A stretch of 64,000 nucleotides of DNA, taken from the NCBI RefSeq assembly GCF_001429185.1, contig NZ_LMIW01000008.1:310001-374000 (forward strand), given 5' to 3'. How positions within the stretch are numbered: the first letter of the stretch is position 1; every line of letters starts with the position of its first letter. The position numbers and the translations under genes were made by a program. Below are positions 45,377 to 54,892 of this stretch, one piece after another. Source of the stretch: Terrabacter sp. Root85 (GTDB lineage Bacteria; Actinomycetota; Actinomycetes; Actinomycetales; Dermatophilaceae). The notes beneath the pieces are model-generated. The model did not search any database, was not told the DNA's origin, and saw only the letters and a program-made list of their open reading frames with translations.

Positions 45377-46207
45377 ATGGCGAACTACACCGCCGCTGAC
45401 ATCAAGGCGCTGCGCGAGCAGACGGGCGCCGGCATGATGGACGTCAAGAAGGCCCTCGACGAGGCCGAGGGCGACCGCGCCAAGGCCATCGAGATCCTTC
45501 GCGTCAAGGGCCTCAAGGGCGTCACGAAGCGTGAGGGCCGCTCGGCCTCCAACGGCCTCGTGGCGGCCTCGGCCACCGACGGCGTCGGCACCCTGGTCGA
45601 GGTCAACTGCGAGACCGACTTCGTCGCGAAGGGCGAGAAGTTCATCGCCCTGGCCGACCAGGTCCTCACGCAGGCCGTCGCCGCCGGCGCCACCGACGCC
45701 GACTCGCTCCTCGCCAGCACGTTCGAGGACGGCAAGACCGTCCAGGAGCTGCTCGACGAGGCCAACGCCACCATCGGCGAGAAGATCGAGGTCCGCCGCG
45801 TGGCGCGCCTCGAGGGCGACAAGGTCGTGTCCTACCTCCACAAGACGAGCCCCGACCTGCCCGCGCAGATCGGTGTCCTCGTCGCGCTCGAGGGTGGCGA
45901 CGAGACCGTCGGTCGCGACGTCGCGATGCACATCGCCGCGTTCAGCCCCACGGTGCTGACGCGCGAGGAGGTCCCGGCCGAGACGGTCGAGAACGAGCGT
46001 CGCGTCGCCGAGGCCACGGCCAAGGAGGAGGGCAAGCCCGAGGCTGCCCTTCCCCGCATCATCGAGGGTCGCGTCAACGGCTTCTTCAAGGAGAACGTCC
46101 TGCTCGAGCAGGCCTTCGCCAAGGACGCCAAGAAGACCGTCGGCAAGGTGCTCGAGGAGGGCGGCGCCACGGCGAAGTCCTTTGCGCGCTTCCGCGTCGG
46201 CCAGTGA
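45377..46207 (+). CDS. tsf: Elongation factor Ts
   Basis: 276 residues. YTAADIKALREQTGAGMMDV opens the UBA-like domain, followed by CETDFVAKGEKF (the EF-Tu contact with Thr-Asp-Phe-Val) and the dimer-like core. Nucleotide exchange factor for EF-Tu. ATG 64 nt after rpsB. Confidence 0.97.
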   Translation: MANYTAADIKALREQTGAGMMDVKKALDEAEGDRAKAIEILRVKGLKGVTKREGRSASNGLVAASATDGVGTLVEVNCETDFVAKGEKFIALADQVLTQAVAAGATDADSLLASTFEDGKTVQELLDEANATIGEKIEVRRVARLEGDKVVSYLHKTSPDLPAQIGVLVALEGGDETVGRDVAMHIAAFSPTVLTREEVPAETVENERRVAEATAKEEGKPEAALPRIIEGRVNGFFKENVLLEQAFAKDAKKTVGKVLEEGGATAKSFARFRVGQ

Positions 46208-46271
46208 GGTCCTGACCCCACTCGTGCCCTCGCAGCACGCGTAGCGCAGAACCCGCGCATCACGACGACGT

Positions 46272-46303
46272 ATGCCGGTCGCCCCCTCCGGGGCGGCCGG
46301 CAT
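46272..46303 (+). terminator. Terminator after tsf
   Basis: ATGCCGG-T-CGCCCC (46272-46285) pairs with GGGGCG-G-CCGGCAT (from 46290 to 46303), a 13-14-bp stem with one mismatch and a 4-nt loop. A GTATGCC motif forms the start of the stem. Confidence 0.75.
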
Positions 46304-46358
46304 CGTCGCGTTCCGGGGCCGTCACCGGCCGCTCCGGACCCACCCCAGGAGGAGTCCC

Positions 46359-46958
46359 ATGAGCACGAGCACCGACACGCCGGCCGATGCCGAGGTCGAC
46401 GGCCCACTGACCGTCTCGATCACCCGTCGCGTGGCCCCCGAGGACGAGCTGCTCATGCAGGCCTGGGTCCACGCCGGGACCTCGATGGCCGAGCACTTCG
46501 AGGGCTTCCTCGGCGCCGGATGGGTGCGGTCCGGCACCGAGGACTGGCACATGCTCTACCGCTTCGACTCGCGCGCCCACCTCGACACGTGGGAGCGGTC
46601 GCCCGAGCGGCTGCGGTGGCTGCGCTCGGCGGCCGACCTCGTCGAGCACCGTCGCACGGAGTACCGCACCGGCATCGAGGGTTGGTTCGACGAGCCGGCG
46701 TCGTCGTCGGTGCACGAGGTCGGGGCGACCGGACCGGCGGGACCGCCTGCGCCGCCGCGCTGGAAGCAGGCGAGCGTCATCTGGATCGCCTTCTTCCCGA
46801 CCAGTCTGGCGCTGTCCTACCTCCTCTCGCCGTGGAGCGGGGACTGGCCGGTCGTCCTGCGCGTTTTCGTGACGACCTTGCTCGCGACGCCGTGGATGAC
46901 CTACGTCTTCCTCCCGTTCGTGACCCGGCTCTTCGGTCGGTGGCTCAAGGCCGACTGA
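46359..46958 (+). CDS. ABM-domain protein with two C-terminal membrane segments
   Basis: 199 residues. Residues 15-115 are an antibiotic-biosynthesis-monooxygenase-type (ABM) ferredoxin-like domain (TVSITRRVAPEDELLMQAW, GFLGAGWVR, WHMLYRFDS). Residues about 145-165 and 172-192 are membrane segments. This ABM-plus-two-TM form is a recognised actinobacterial type whose role is not known. ATG after AGGAGG. Confidence 0.8.
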   Translation: MSTSTDTPADAEVDGPLTVSITRRVAPEDELLMQAWVHAGTSMAEHFEGFLGAGWVRSGTEDWHMLYRFDSRAHLDTWERSPERLRWLRSAADLVEHRRTEYRTGIEGWFDEPASSSVHEVGATGPAGPPAPPRWKQASVIWIAFFPTSLALSYLLSPWSGDWPVVLRVFVTTLLATPWMTYVFLPFVTRLFGRWLKAD

Positions 46959-47060
46959 CGACTGGCGTCCGGCCGACAGCGACGTCGGCGAAATCGCTTG
47001 TGAGGCAAGCCTTTGTCTCGCACCTCACAGTCCTTCTGTCTGGTGGCTCACAGCGCTCCT

Positions 47061-47077
47061 GATACCCACGGGGGTAC
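47061..47077 (+). promoter_or_regulatory. CsoR/CstR-type operator
   Basis: GATACCCACGGGGGTAC is a dyad (TACCC-ACGG-GGGTA) of the kind bound by CsoR-family repressors, including the persulfide sensor CstR. It overlaps a TACTTT -10 (47075-47080) placed 6 nt before the ATG at 47087, so the transcript is probably leaderless and blocked when the site is occupied. No CsoR-family gene is in the window. Confidence 0.6.
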
Positions 47078-47086
47078 TTTTGGAGC

Positions 47087-48334
47087 ATGACCACCACCAT
47101 GAGAACCCTCGTGGTCCTGGGAGCGGGCACGGCCGGCACCATGGTCGTGAACAAGCTGAGGCACCGCCTCCCCACCAGCGAGTGGCGCATCACCGTCGTC
47201 GACAAGGACGACCTGCACGACTACCAGCCGGGCTACCTCTTCCTGCCCTTCGGGCTCATCGAGCCGGAGCAGGTCAGAAGGACCCGTCACGGTCTCATCA
47301 CCGAGGGTGTCGAGCTCGTGCTCGGCGACATCGACCGCGTCGACCCGCAGGCCTGTGAGGTGTCGCTCCTCGACGGACGCACCCTCGTCTACGACGAGCT
47401 CGTCATCGCCTCCGGCACGAGCCCGCGTCCCGACCAGACGCCGGGGATGCTCGGGGCCGAGTGGCACCGCAGCGTCGGCGAGTTCTACACCTACGACGGC
47501 GCCCTGGCGCTCCGCGAGTCGCTCGCCGGCTTCTCGGGCGGCCGGCTCGTCGTGCACGTCACCGAGATGCCGATCAAGTGCCCGGTGGCGCCCCTCGAGT
47601 TCGCGTTCCTCGCCGACGACTTCCTGCGCCGCCGTGGTCTGCGCGACCGCTCCGAGATCGTCTACGTGACCCCGCTCGACGGCGCCTTCACCAAGCCGGT
47701 CGCGAGCCGCGAGCTGGGCCACCTGCTCGCCGACAAGGGGATCACCCTCGAGACCGACTTCATGGTCGAGCACGTGGACCAGGAGCGGCGCGTCCTCGTG
47801 TCCTACGACGAGCGCGAGGTCGCCTACGACCAGCTCGTGACGATCCCGCTCAACATGGGCGCCGACTTCGTCGCCCGGTCGGGACTCGGCGACGAGCTCA
47901 ACTACGTCCCGGTCGACAAGCACACGATGCGCTCGACCGAGCACCCGGCGATCTGGGTCCTCGGCGACGCGAGCACCATCCCGACCTCCAAGGCCGGCTC
48001 CGTCGCGCACTTCTCCGTCGAGGTGTTCGTCGACAACTTCGTCGAGCACGCTCGCGGGCAGGCCATGACGCACTCCTTCGACGGGCACGCCAACTGCTTC
48101 GTCGAGTCCGGTGGCGGCAAGGCGATGCTCCTCGACTTCAACTACGACACCGAGCCGCTGACCGGCACGTTCCCGCTGCCACACCTGGGTCCGATGACCC
48201 TGCTCAAGGAGTCGCGGGCCAACCACGTCGGCAAGCTCGCGTTCCGCCACATCTACTGGAACCTCCTGCTCCCCGGACGACCTCTCGGCCTGCCCGCGCA
48301 GATGTCGATGGCGGGGAAGGTCCCCGCCGCCTGA
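47087..48334 (+). CDS. Sulfide:quinone oxidoreductase-like flavoprotein
   Basis: 415 residues. FAD-binding VVLGAGTAGTMVVNKL at the N-terminus, second dinucleotide region, KCPVAPLEFAFLADDFLRR with a conserved Cys, and the FAD segment HPAIWVLGDASTIPTSKAGS. A second Cys lies in HANCFVESGGGKAMLLDF. This is the SQR/FCSD-type group, which oxidises sulfide (or a persulfide) and passes electrons to quinone or a thiol. The following sulfur-relay genes and the CsoR/CstR-type operator support this role. Confidence 0.82.
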   Translation: MTTTMRTLVVLGAGTAGTMVVNKLRHRLPTSEWRITVVDKDDLHDYQPGYLFLPFGLIEPEQVRRTRHGLITEGVELVLGDIDRVDPQACEVSLLDGRTLVYDELVIASGTSPRPDQTPGMLGAEWHRSVGEFYTYDGALALRESLAGFSGGRLVVHVTEMPIKCPVAPLEFAFLADDFLRRRGLRDRSEIVYVTPLDGAFTKPVASRELGHLLADKGITLETDFMVEHVDQERRVLVSYDEREVAYDQLVTIPLNMGADFVARSGLGDELNYVPVDKHTMRSTEHPAIWVLGDASTIPTSKAGSVAHFSVEVFVDNFVEHARGQAMTHSFDGHANCFVESGGGKAMLLDFNYDTEPLTGTFPLPHLGPMTLLKESRANHVGKLAFRHIYWNLLLPGRPLGLPAQMSMAGKVPAA

Positions 48335-48365
48335 GCTCGACCAGACACAGACAAGGAGCGTCACC

Positions 48366-48680
48366 ATGCCCACCACGACGATCGCCGGCCAAGCCGTCGA
48401 GGTCAACGACGAGGGCTTCCTCACCCGTCCCGACCAGTGGTCCGACGACCTCGGCACCGAGCTCGCCCGGCTCATCGGGATCGAGCTGACGGCCGACCAC
48501 TGGAAGCTCCTCCACTTCCTCCGCGACGACTTCGCCCACCAGGGCGAGACCGCGACCCTCCGCCGCGTCAGCACGCAGACCGGCACCCCGATCAAGTCCC
48601 TCTTCGACCTCTTCCCCGGCAAGCCGGCCAAGAAGATGGCCTACGTCGCGGGGCTGCCCAAGCCGAAGGGATGTGTGTGA
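48366..48680 (+). CDS. TusE/DsrC family sulfur-relay protein (single C-terminal Cys)
   Basis: 104 residues. DEGFLTRPDQWSDDL, then HWKLLHFLRDDF and the C-terminal arm FPGKPAKKMAYVAGLPKPKG ending Cys103-Val. DsrC used in dissimilatory sulfite reduction has a second Cys eleven residues before the last one; here that position is Ala. A single-Cys form is expected to carry a persulfide (TusE-like) rather than a trisulfide. ATG preceded by AAGGAG; TGATG overlap with the next gene. Confidence 0.88.
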   Translation: MPTTTIAGQAVEVNDEGFLTRPDQWSDDLGTELARLIGIELTADHWKLLHFLRDDFAHQGETATLRRVSTQTGTPIKSLFDLFPGKPAKKMAYVAGLPKPKGCV

Positions 48681-49198
48681 TGACTACGCACGCCGACCAG
48701 ACCACCCCGTTCGTGCCGAGGTTCGACGCGCCCGAGTCGCAGGGCCGCAAACTGGCGATCATCTGCAGCAAGGGCAACCTCGACATGGCCTACCCGGGCC
48801 TCATCCTCGCCAACGCGGCCCTCGGTGAGGGCGTCGAGACCCACCTCTTCTTCACCTTCTGGGGCTTCGACATGATCAACAAGAAGACCTCGGGCGACCT
48901 GAAGTTCACGATGCTCGGCAATACCGCGACGCACCTGCCGCAGGGCCTCGGCGGCATCCCCGGGATGACGCACCTCGCCACGTCGCAGATGAAGAAGGCC
49001 ATCGCCGACCTCGACGTGCCCGAGGTCCCGGAGTTCCTCGACCAGATCGTCGGCTCGGGCGGGCACCTGTGGGCCTGCCGGATGTCGGCGGACATGCAGC
49101 ACCTGACCGAGGTCGACCTCCGGGACGACGTCGAGGGGATCATCTCGGCCTCGGACTTCATCGAGCTGACGGAGGGCGCGCAGCTGCTCTTCATCTGA
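48680..49198 (+). CDS. DsrE/DsrF-like sulfur carrier (DsrE2 type)
   Basis: 172 residues. Begins with a short leader, then the DsrE fold KLAIICSKGNLDMAYPGLIL, FFTFWGFDMINKKTSG and the Cys of the active loop in LWACRMSADMQHL. DsrE2-like proteins take up or pass persulfide sulfur, normally next to TusE/DsrC genes as here. Strong terminator follows. Confidence 0.88.
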   Translation: MTTHADQTTPFVPRFDAPESQGRKLAIICSKGNLDMAYPGLILANAALGEGVETHLFFTFWGFDMINKKTSGDLKFTMLGNTATHLPQGLGGIPGMTHLATSQMKKAIADLDVPEVPEFLDQIVGSGGHLWACRMSADMQHLTEVDLRDDVEGIISASDFIELTEGAQLLFI

Positions 49199-49215
49199 GC
49201 CACCGTGGTGGGTGC

Positions 49216-49247
49216 GGCCGGTCGGGCCGGTGTGGGCCCGGCCGGCC
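49216..49247 (+). terminator. Terminator of the sulfur operon
   Basis: GGCCGGTCGGGCC (49216-49228) pairs with GGGCCCGGCCGGCC (49234-49247), one mismatch, 5-nt loop, followed by TTC. Confidence 0.7.
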
Positions 49248-49309
49248 TTCACACGATCTCCACACGTCGCACCCTCGCCCCCCGTGCGCCCGCTCCTAGG
49301 CTCAGGGGC

Positions 49310-50086
49310 ATGAACCAGGGGTATGCCGCACCGTCCTCGAGCGCCAGCGCTCCCGTGCTGCTCGTCGTCGAGGACGACCCGACGATCAACCAGGCCGTCA
49401 CGGATCGACTTGTGGCAGAAGGCTTCCGGGTGGTCCAGGCCTTTGACGGGCCCGGAGCCGTCGCCGCCCACGCGGAGCACGCCCCCGACCTCGTCGTCCT
49501 CGACCTCATGCTGCCCGGCTTCGACGGGCTCGAGGTGTGCCGACGCATCCAGGGGGAGCGCCCGGTGCCGGTCCTCATGCTCACGGCGCGCGCGGACGAG
49601 ACCGACCTGCTCGTCGGTCTCGGCGTCGGCGCCGACGACTACGTGACCAAGCCGTTCCGCATGCGTGAGGTCGTCGCCCGCATCCGCGCCCTGCTGCGTC
49701 GCGTCGAGCGGGCGCGCGAGCTGGCCGCCGAGCAGCCGCCCGTGCTGACCGTCGGCGACCTGACCGTCGACCGCGGGTCGCGCCGCGTCTCGGCACGGGG
49801 GAGCGAGGTGCACCTGACGCCGCTCGAGTTCGACCTCCTGCTGGCCCTCGCGGCCGAGCCGGGGGCGGTGCGCGAGCGCGACGGGCTGATGCGCGAGGTC
49901 TGGGGCTGGGCGGACGCCGGCGGCACCCGCACCCTCGACAGCCACGTCAAGTCCCTCCGCGCCAAGATCGGGGCCGACCGCGTCCGCACCGTCCACGGCG
50001 TCGGCTACGCGCTCGAGGCCGGCGAGCCCCTCGTGGCCGCCGACCACGACGACACCCCCGAGGCGCCCGACGAGCCGCGGCCGTGA
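49310..50086 (+). CDS. OmpR/PhoB-family response regulator
   Basis: 258 residues. Receiver with acidic pocket EDD (21-23), phospho-acceptor Asp65 in VVLDLMLPG, Lys in YVTKPF; C-terminal winged helix with LTPLEFDLLLALA and SHVKSLRAKIG. Coupled (GTGA) to the kinase gene. TAGGCT, 7 nt before the ATG, would make a leaderless transcript. Confidence 0.93.
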   Translation: MNQGYAAPSSSASAPVLLVVEDDPTINQAVTDRLVAEGFRVVQAFDGPGAVAAHAEHAPDLVVLDLMLPGFDGLEVCRRIQGERPVPVLMLTARADETDLLVGLGVGADDYVTKPFRMREVVARIRALLRRVERARELAAEQPPVLTVGDLTVDRGSRRVSARGSEVHLTPLEFDLLLALAAEPGAVRERDGLMREVWGWADAGGTRTLDSHVKSLRAKIGADRVRTVHGVGYALEAGEPLVAADHDDTPEAPDEPRP

Positions 50087-52806
50087 ACGCCGACCGGCCC
50101 CTCGACGGCATCCGCTCGATCAAGGCCAAGCTCGGTCTGCTCGTCGCGGCCAGCATCGTGGCCGCGTCGCTCGTGTCCGTCATCGGTGACCGGGCCGGTG
50201 TGCCCGGCTGGCTCACCCTCCCGGTGACGGTCGCCGCCGCCCTCGGGGTCACCCAGTGGCTGGCTCGCGGGATGACCTCACCGCTGCGCGAGATGACGAC
50301 GGCGGCGTCGCGGATGGCGACGGGGGACTACTCGCAGCGCGTCACGGCGACGTCCGCCGACGAGGTGGGGGTGCTCGCCGACGCCTTCAACACCATGGCG
50401 GCCGACCTCGCCGGCGCCGACCAGCAGCGACGCCAGCTCGTCGCCACCGTCTCCCACGAGCTGCGCACACCGCTCGCCGCCCAGCAGGCCCTGCTCGAGA
50501 ACCTCGTCGACGGTGTCGTGCGCCCCGACGACGCCGTCCTGCGCACCGCGCTGGCCCAGGCCGAGCGGCTCGGCACGCTCGTCGGCGACCTGCTCGACCT
50601 CAGCCGCGTCGACGGCGGTCGCGCTCCGCTCGCGCTCGCGGACGTCGACGTCCGCGAGCTCGTCGAGGGCGCCGTGGCCGAGGCCGGCGTCTCCCGGCGC
50701 GGCACCGTCCACGTCGTCGACGTCCCCGCCGACCTTCGCGTCACCGGGGACGCGGCCCGCCTCGCGCAGCTGCTCGCCAACCTGCTCGACAACGCCGACC
50801 GGCACAGCCCGGCCGGTGGCCGGGTCACCGTGAGCGCGGGTCCCGACGGCCCGGACCGGTGGTGGCTCATGGTCGCCGACGAGGGACCGGGCATCCCGCC
50901 CGAGCACGTGCACCGGATCTTCGACCGTTTCGGGTCGGGCGACGACGCCGGGGGAGGCACGGGCATCGGGCTCGCCATCGCGAGCTGGGTGTGCGAGCTG
51001 CACGGCGGGTCGATCTCCGCGGTCTCGCCGCCCGAGGGGGAGCACGGCGCCCGGCTCCGGGCCGTCCTGCCCCGCACCCCTGCCCGCACGTCGCCGTCTG
51101 CCACCGAGGGCCTCGTGGAGGTCCCCTCCGGTCCCCCGATCCCCAGGATCCCCTCGATCACCACCGACGCGACCGCGCCCGCCGCGGCGCCCGACACCGA
51201 GGAGCCCACCGTGCCCGCACCCATCCCCGCCGCGGCGGGACCCACCCCGTCCGGAGCGCCGGGCGCCCCGGGCTCCGAGGGCCGCCCGACGGCATACGCC
51301 GGCGTTCCGGTGGGGGCGCCCAGGCCCGTCGTCGACTCGCTCTTCGGCGACCTCTGGCCGGAGGCCGGCCTCGGGCCGCAGGTGCGCCTGCTGCTGCTCT
51401 GCCTCGGCGTCGGCGTCCTGTCCGCCGTCCTGCTGCCCTACCGCGACATCGGGGTCGCCCTCTTCGGGGTGCTCCTGCTCGGCGGCGTCGTGCTGTGGCG
51501 CTCGACGCGCCATCGTGCCGGCCGCTGGACCACGGCGAGCAGCGTGCTCTGCGTCGTACTCGCCTCCTTCTCGGTGCTGCGAGCCGCCGAGTGGCTCACG
51601 GTCATCTCCGTCATGCTCGGGGTCGTCGTCCTGACCACGGCCCTCACCGACGCCAGGGGATTCCTCTCCGTCGTCGCCGGCCTCGCCTCCTGGCCCCTCG
51701 CCGCCGTGCGCGGACTGCCGCTGCTCGGGCGCACCGTCGCCGCGACGAGCCGCATCAACGTCGTGTGGCCGGTCGTGCGCACGGCCGCCATCTCGCTCGT
51801 CGCGCTCGTCGTCTTCGGGGGCCTCTTCGCCTCCGGCGACGCGGTCTTCGGGTCGTGGGCGCAGGCGGTCGTGCCGCACTTCGCGTGGGACGGGCTGACC
51901 TTCCGCTTCTTCGTCGGCTTCGTCATGGGTGGTGCCCTGCTCGCCGCCGGCTACGTCGCCCTCAACCCTCCGCGCGTCGACCGGGTCGCGCTCCCGGAGG
52001 GACGCCCGGTGGCCCGGCTCTGGGAGTGGGTCGTGCCCGTCGGCCTGGTCGTCGCCCTCTTCGCCGCGTTCGTCGTCGCCCAGGCCGCGGCGCTGTTCGG
52101 CGGTCACGACTACGTCCAGCGCACGACCGGGCTGACGTATGCCGAGTACGTCCACCAGGGCTTCGGCCAGCTCACGGCCGCCACGGTGCTCACCCTGGCG
52201 ACCGTGGCGCTCGCGGTCCGCAAGGCGCCACGCTCCACGTCCCGGGAGCGTCTCGTGCTGCGGGTCGCGCTCGGAGCGCTGTGCGCCCTGACGCTCGTCG
52301 TCGTCGCCTCGGCCCTGCACCGGATGGACCTCTACCAGCAGGCCTACGGCTTCACGCTGCTCCGGGTGCTCGTCGACGGTTTCGAGCTCTGGCTCGGCCT
52401 GCTAGTCGTGCTCGTCCTCGTCGCCGGGGTGCGTCTCTCGGGCTGGTGGCTGCCGCGGGCCGCACTCGTCTCTGCTGTTGTCATCGTGCTCGTCGGGGGC
52501 CTGGCCAACCCCGAGGCGTGGGTCGCACAGCGCAACATCGACCGCTACCAGGCGACGGGCAAGCTCGACGCGGCCTACCTCCGGACGCTGGGAGCGGACG
52601 CCACCCCGGCGATCGTCGCCGGCCTGCCGCGCGACGTCTCGGCCTGCATCGTGCTCCCGTCGACGATCTCGGCACGCGCCTCCCGCGAGGACGCCCTGTC
52701 GTGGAACCTCGGCCGCTCCCGGGAGGCCTCCGTGGACGTCGCGCCGATGACCCCCGCCGAGGCGGCCCGGTGCCCGGGCCTGATGTCGGGCGGTCTCAAC
52801 CCCTGA
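50083..52806 (+). CDS. Sensor histidine kinase fused to a DUF4173/DUF4153-type membrane domain
   Basis: 907 residues, one uninterrupted frame. Residues 15-65: two membrane segments; then HAMP, the phospho-acceptor His in ATVSHELRTP (about 125), and the ATPase domain with LLANLLDNADRHS, VADEGPGIPPEHVH and GTGIGLAIASWV. After a Pro-rich linker (about 345-420) follow some ten membrane segments of a DUF4173-like domain (FGGLFASGDAVFGSW, YAEYVHQGFGQL, YQQAYGFTLLRVLVD, NPEAWVAQRNIDRY). The fusion suggests that the second membrane part senses or feeds a signal to the kinase. Partner regulator is upstream. Confidence 0.85.
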   Translation: MNADRPLDGIRSIKAKLGLLVAASIVAASLVSVIGDRAGVPGWLTLPVTVAAALGVTQWLARGMTSPLREMTTAASRMATGDYSQRVTATSADEVGVLADAFNTMAADLAGADQQRRQLVATVSHELRTPLAAQQALLENLVDGVVRPDDAVLRTALAQAERLGTLVGDLLDLSRVDGGRAPLALADVDVRELVEGAVAEAGVSRRGTVHVVDVPADLRVTGDAARLAQLLANLLDNADRHSPAGGRVTVSAGPDGPDRWWLMVADEGPGIPPEHVHRIFDRFGSGDDAGGGTGIGLAIASWVCELHGGSISAVSPPEGEHGARLRAVLPRTPARTSPSATEGLVEVPSGPPIPRIPSITTDATAPAAAPDTEEPTVPAPIPAAAGPTPSGAPGAPGSEGRPTAYAGVPVGAPRPVVDSLFGDLWPEAGLGPQVRLLLLCLGVGVLSAVLLPYRDIGVALFGVLLLGGVVLWRSTRHRAGRWTTASSVLCVVLASFSVLRAAEWLTVISVMLGVVVLTTALTDARGFLSVVAGLASWPLAAVRGLPLLGRTVAATSRINVVWPVVRTAAISLVALVVFGGLFASGDAVFGSWAQAVVPHFAWDGLTFRFFVGFVMGGALLAAGYVALNPPRVDRVALPEGRPVARLWEWVVPVGLVVALFAAFVVAQAAALFGGHDYVQRTTGLTYAEYVHQGFGQLTAATVLTLATVALAVRKAPRSTSRERLVLRVALGALCALTLVVVASALHRMDLYQQAYGFTLLRVLVDGFELWLGLLVVLVLVAGVRLSGWWLPRAALVSAVVIVLVGGLANPEAWVAQRNIDRYQATGKLDAAYLRTLGADATPAIVAGLPRDVSACIVLPSTISARASREDALSWNLGRSREASVDVAPMTPAEAARCPGLMSGGLNP

Positions 52807-52820
52807 GGCAGGATGTCCGG

Positions 52821-53960
52821 GTGCGCCGCGACATCGCCGACCTGTTCGAGCTCGACCCGGCCCTGACCCACCTCAACCACGGTGCGTTCGGGGCGGTGCC
52901 CCGATCGGTCCGCGAGGCGCAGGACCGCGCCCGGGCCCGCATCGAGGGGGCGCCGATGCGGGCCTTCCGCGACGAGCTCCCCGCGACGCTCTCGGGTGCC
53001 CGCGAGGCGGCCGCGACCTTCCTCGGCGTGCCGGCAGGGTCGACCGCCCTCGTGCGCAACGTCACCGAGGCGGTCGGGGTCGTGCTCCAGGGTCTCGGCA
53101 TCGGCCCCGGTGACGACGTCGTCGTCGGCAACCACGGCTACCTCACGGCCGGCTGGTCCGCCGAGGCGCGCGGTGCGACGCTGCGGACGGCGGTCTTCGG
53201 CGTCGACAGCGACCCGGACGACGTCGTGGCGGCCTTCGCGGCCGCCGTGACCGACCGCACCCGCCTCGTCGTCATCGACCAGATCACCTCCCCGACGGCC
53301 CTCGTCCTCCCGGTCGCCGAGGTGGCAGCCGCCGTCGCACCCGTCCCGGTTCTCGTCGACGCCGCCCACGTGCCCGGAGCCCTGCCGGACCTCGACGTCG
53401 AGGCTCTCGGGGTGGCGTTCTGGGCGGGCAACCTGCACAAGTGGGCCTACACGCCGCGCGCCGCCGCCACGCTCTGGGTGGCTCCCGAGCACCGCGACGG
53501 GATGCGTCCGCTCGTCACCTCGTGGAGCCACGGGCTGCCCTTCCCCGAGCGCTTCGACCTCCAGGGCACCGTCGACCACTCGTCGTGGGTGGCCGTGCCC
53601 GACGGCCTGGCCGCCTGGGCCGCCCTCGGTGGCTGGGAGCAGGTCCGGTGCAACGCCGACCTGCTCCTGCGCGGGGCCGAGCTCGTGCGGGACGCACTCG
53701 GCACGGACGGCCCGCACGGCGGCATACCCTCCGCCCCGTGCCTGCGCCTCGTCGCGCTGCCCGACGGGGTGGCGACGACGACCGAGGACGCCGAGGCCCT
53801 GTGGCAGCGGTTGTATGCCGTCGGGCTCGTCGTGCCGCCCGTGGCCTTCGAGGGGCGCGGCTACGTGCGGCTGGCCGCCGCGCCGTACAACGACGAGGAC
53901 GACTACGCCCGCCTCGCGGCCGTGCTGCCGGGCCTGCTGTCCGACGTCCGAACCGCCTGA
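52821..53960 (+). CDS. Class V aminotransferase-like PLP enzyme
   Basis: 379 residues, close to isopenicillin-N-epimerase/cysteine-desulfurase-like proteins: [41 protein letters not shown] and the PLP Lys in [14 protein letters not shown]. No persulfide-forming Cys loop is obvious, so a desulfurase role is unlikely; substrate unknown. GTG at 52821. Confidence 0.85.
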   Translation: MRRDIADLFELDPALTHLNHGAFGAVPRSVREAQDRARARIEGAPMRAFRDELPATLSGAREAAATFLGVPAGSTALVRNVTEAVGVVLQGLGIGPGDDVVVGNHGYLTAGWSAEARGATLRTAVFGVDSDPDDVVAAFAAAVTDRTRLVVIDQITSPTALVLPVAEVAAAVAPVPVLVDAAHVPGALPDLDVEALGVAFWAGNLHKWAYTPRAAATLWVAPEHRDGMRPLVTSWSHGLPFPERFDLQGTVDHSSWVAVPDGLAAWAALGGWEQVRCNADLLLRGAELVRDALGTDGPHGGIPSAPCLRLVALPDGVATTTEDAEALWQRLYAVGLVVPPVAFEGRGYVRLAAAPYNDEDDYARLAAVLPGLLSDVRTA

Positions 53961-54039
53961 ACCCGATGCGGCCGATGTCCGCCGGATGTGGAAAGATCGA
54001 CCGACCGCCGGAACGCTGCCCACGAGGAGGCCCTGCGCC

Positions 54040-54768
54040 ATGACCGACGCCCAGACAACCCCCTTCCACCGGGTCCTTCTCAAGCTCTCCGGTGAGGTGT
54101 TCGGGGGCGGGAGCATCGGCCTCGACCCGGCCGTCGTCTCCGGCATCGCCAAGCAGATCGCCGACGCCGTGCGCGGGGGCGTCGAGGTCGCCGTCGTCAT
54201 CGGCGGCGGCAACTTCTTCCGCGGCGCCGAGCTCCAGCAGCGCGGCATGGACCGCACGCGTGCCGACTACATGGGCATGCTCGGCACCGTCATGAACTGC
54301 CTCGCCCTGCAGGACTTCCTCGAGAAGGAGGGCATCGAGACGCGGGTGCAGTCCGCGATCGCCATGCAGCAGGTCGCCGAGCCGTACATCCCGCGCCGGG
54401 CCATCCGCCACCTCGAGAAGCACCGCGTCGTCATCTTCGGCGCCGGCGCCGGCATGCCGTTCTTCTCCACCGACACGGTCAGCGCCCAGCGCGCCCTCGA
54501 GATCAAGTGCGACGCCGTGCTCATCGCCAAGAACGGCGTCGACGGTGTCTACGACGCCGACCCGCGTACCAACCCCGACGCCAAGAAGCTCGAGACAGTC
54601 ACGTTCCAGGACGCCATCGTCGAGGGGCTCAAGGTCGTCGACGCGGCGGCCTTCAGCCTCTGCATGGAGAACAAGCTGCCCATGGTCGTCTTCGGCATGG
54701 AAGGCGCGGGCAACATCACGCGCGCCCTGCTCGGTGAGAAGATCGGCACGCTGGTCACCAACGCCTGA
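54040..54768 (+). CDS. pyrH: UMP kinase
   Basis: 242 residues. [40 protein letters not shown] and [16 protein letters not shown] are the amino-acid-kinase-fold motifs of PyrH. It phosphorylates UMP for pyrimidine supply. ATG after GAGGAGG. pyrH-frr-cdsA-rlmN is the normal order. Confidence 0.97.
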   Translation: MTDAQTTPFHRVLLKLSGEVFGGGSIGLDPAVVSGIAKQIADAVRGGVEVAVVIGGGNFFRGAELQQRGMDRTRADYMGMLGTVMNCLALQDFLEKEGIETRVQSAIAMQQVAEPYIPRRAIRHLEKHRVVIFGAGAGMPFFSTDTVSAQRALEIKCDAVLIAKNGVDGVYDADPRTNPDAKKLETVTFQDAIVEGLKVVDAAAFSLCMENKLPMVVFGMEGAGNITRALLGEKIGTLVTNA

Positions 54769-54892
54769 GCGCCACGGCACCTGCCGCGCGCGAGCACGAC
54801 CACCGCGAAGCACCCGAACCACCTGTCACCCTGCACCACCCCTGCAGCACCCCCGCAGCACCCCACGAACGAGGGACGAGGAAGCCAGAGCC

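Noticed and set aside
47000-47028. Iron-regulator (DtxR/IdeR) box TGAGGCAAGCCTTTG
   Set aside because: Only about 11 of 15 positions fit the consensus by eye, and the genes downstream are not iron genes.
48366-49198. Dissimilatory sulfite reductase (Dsr) pathway
   Set aside because: No dsrAB genes are present and the DsrC homologue lacks the second conserved Cys; a sulfur-relay/detoxification role fits better.
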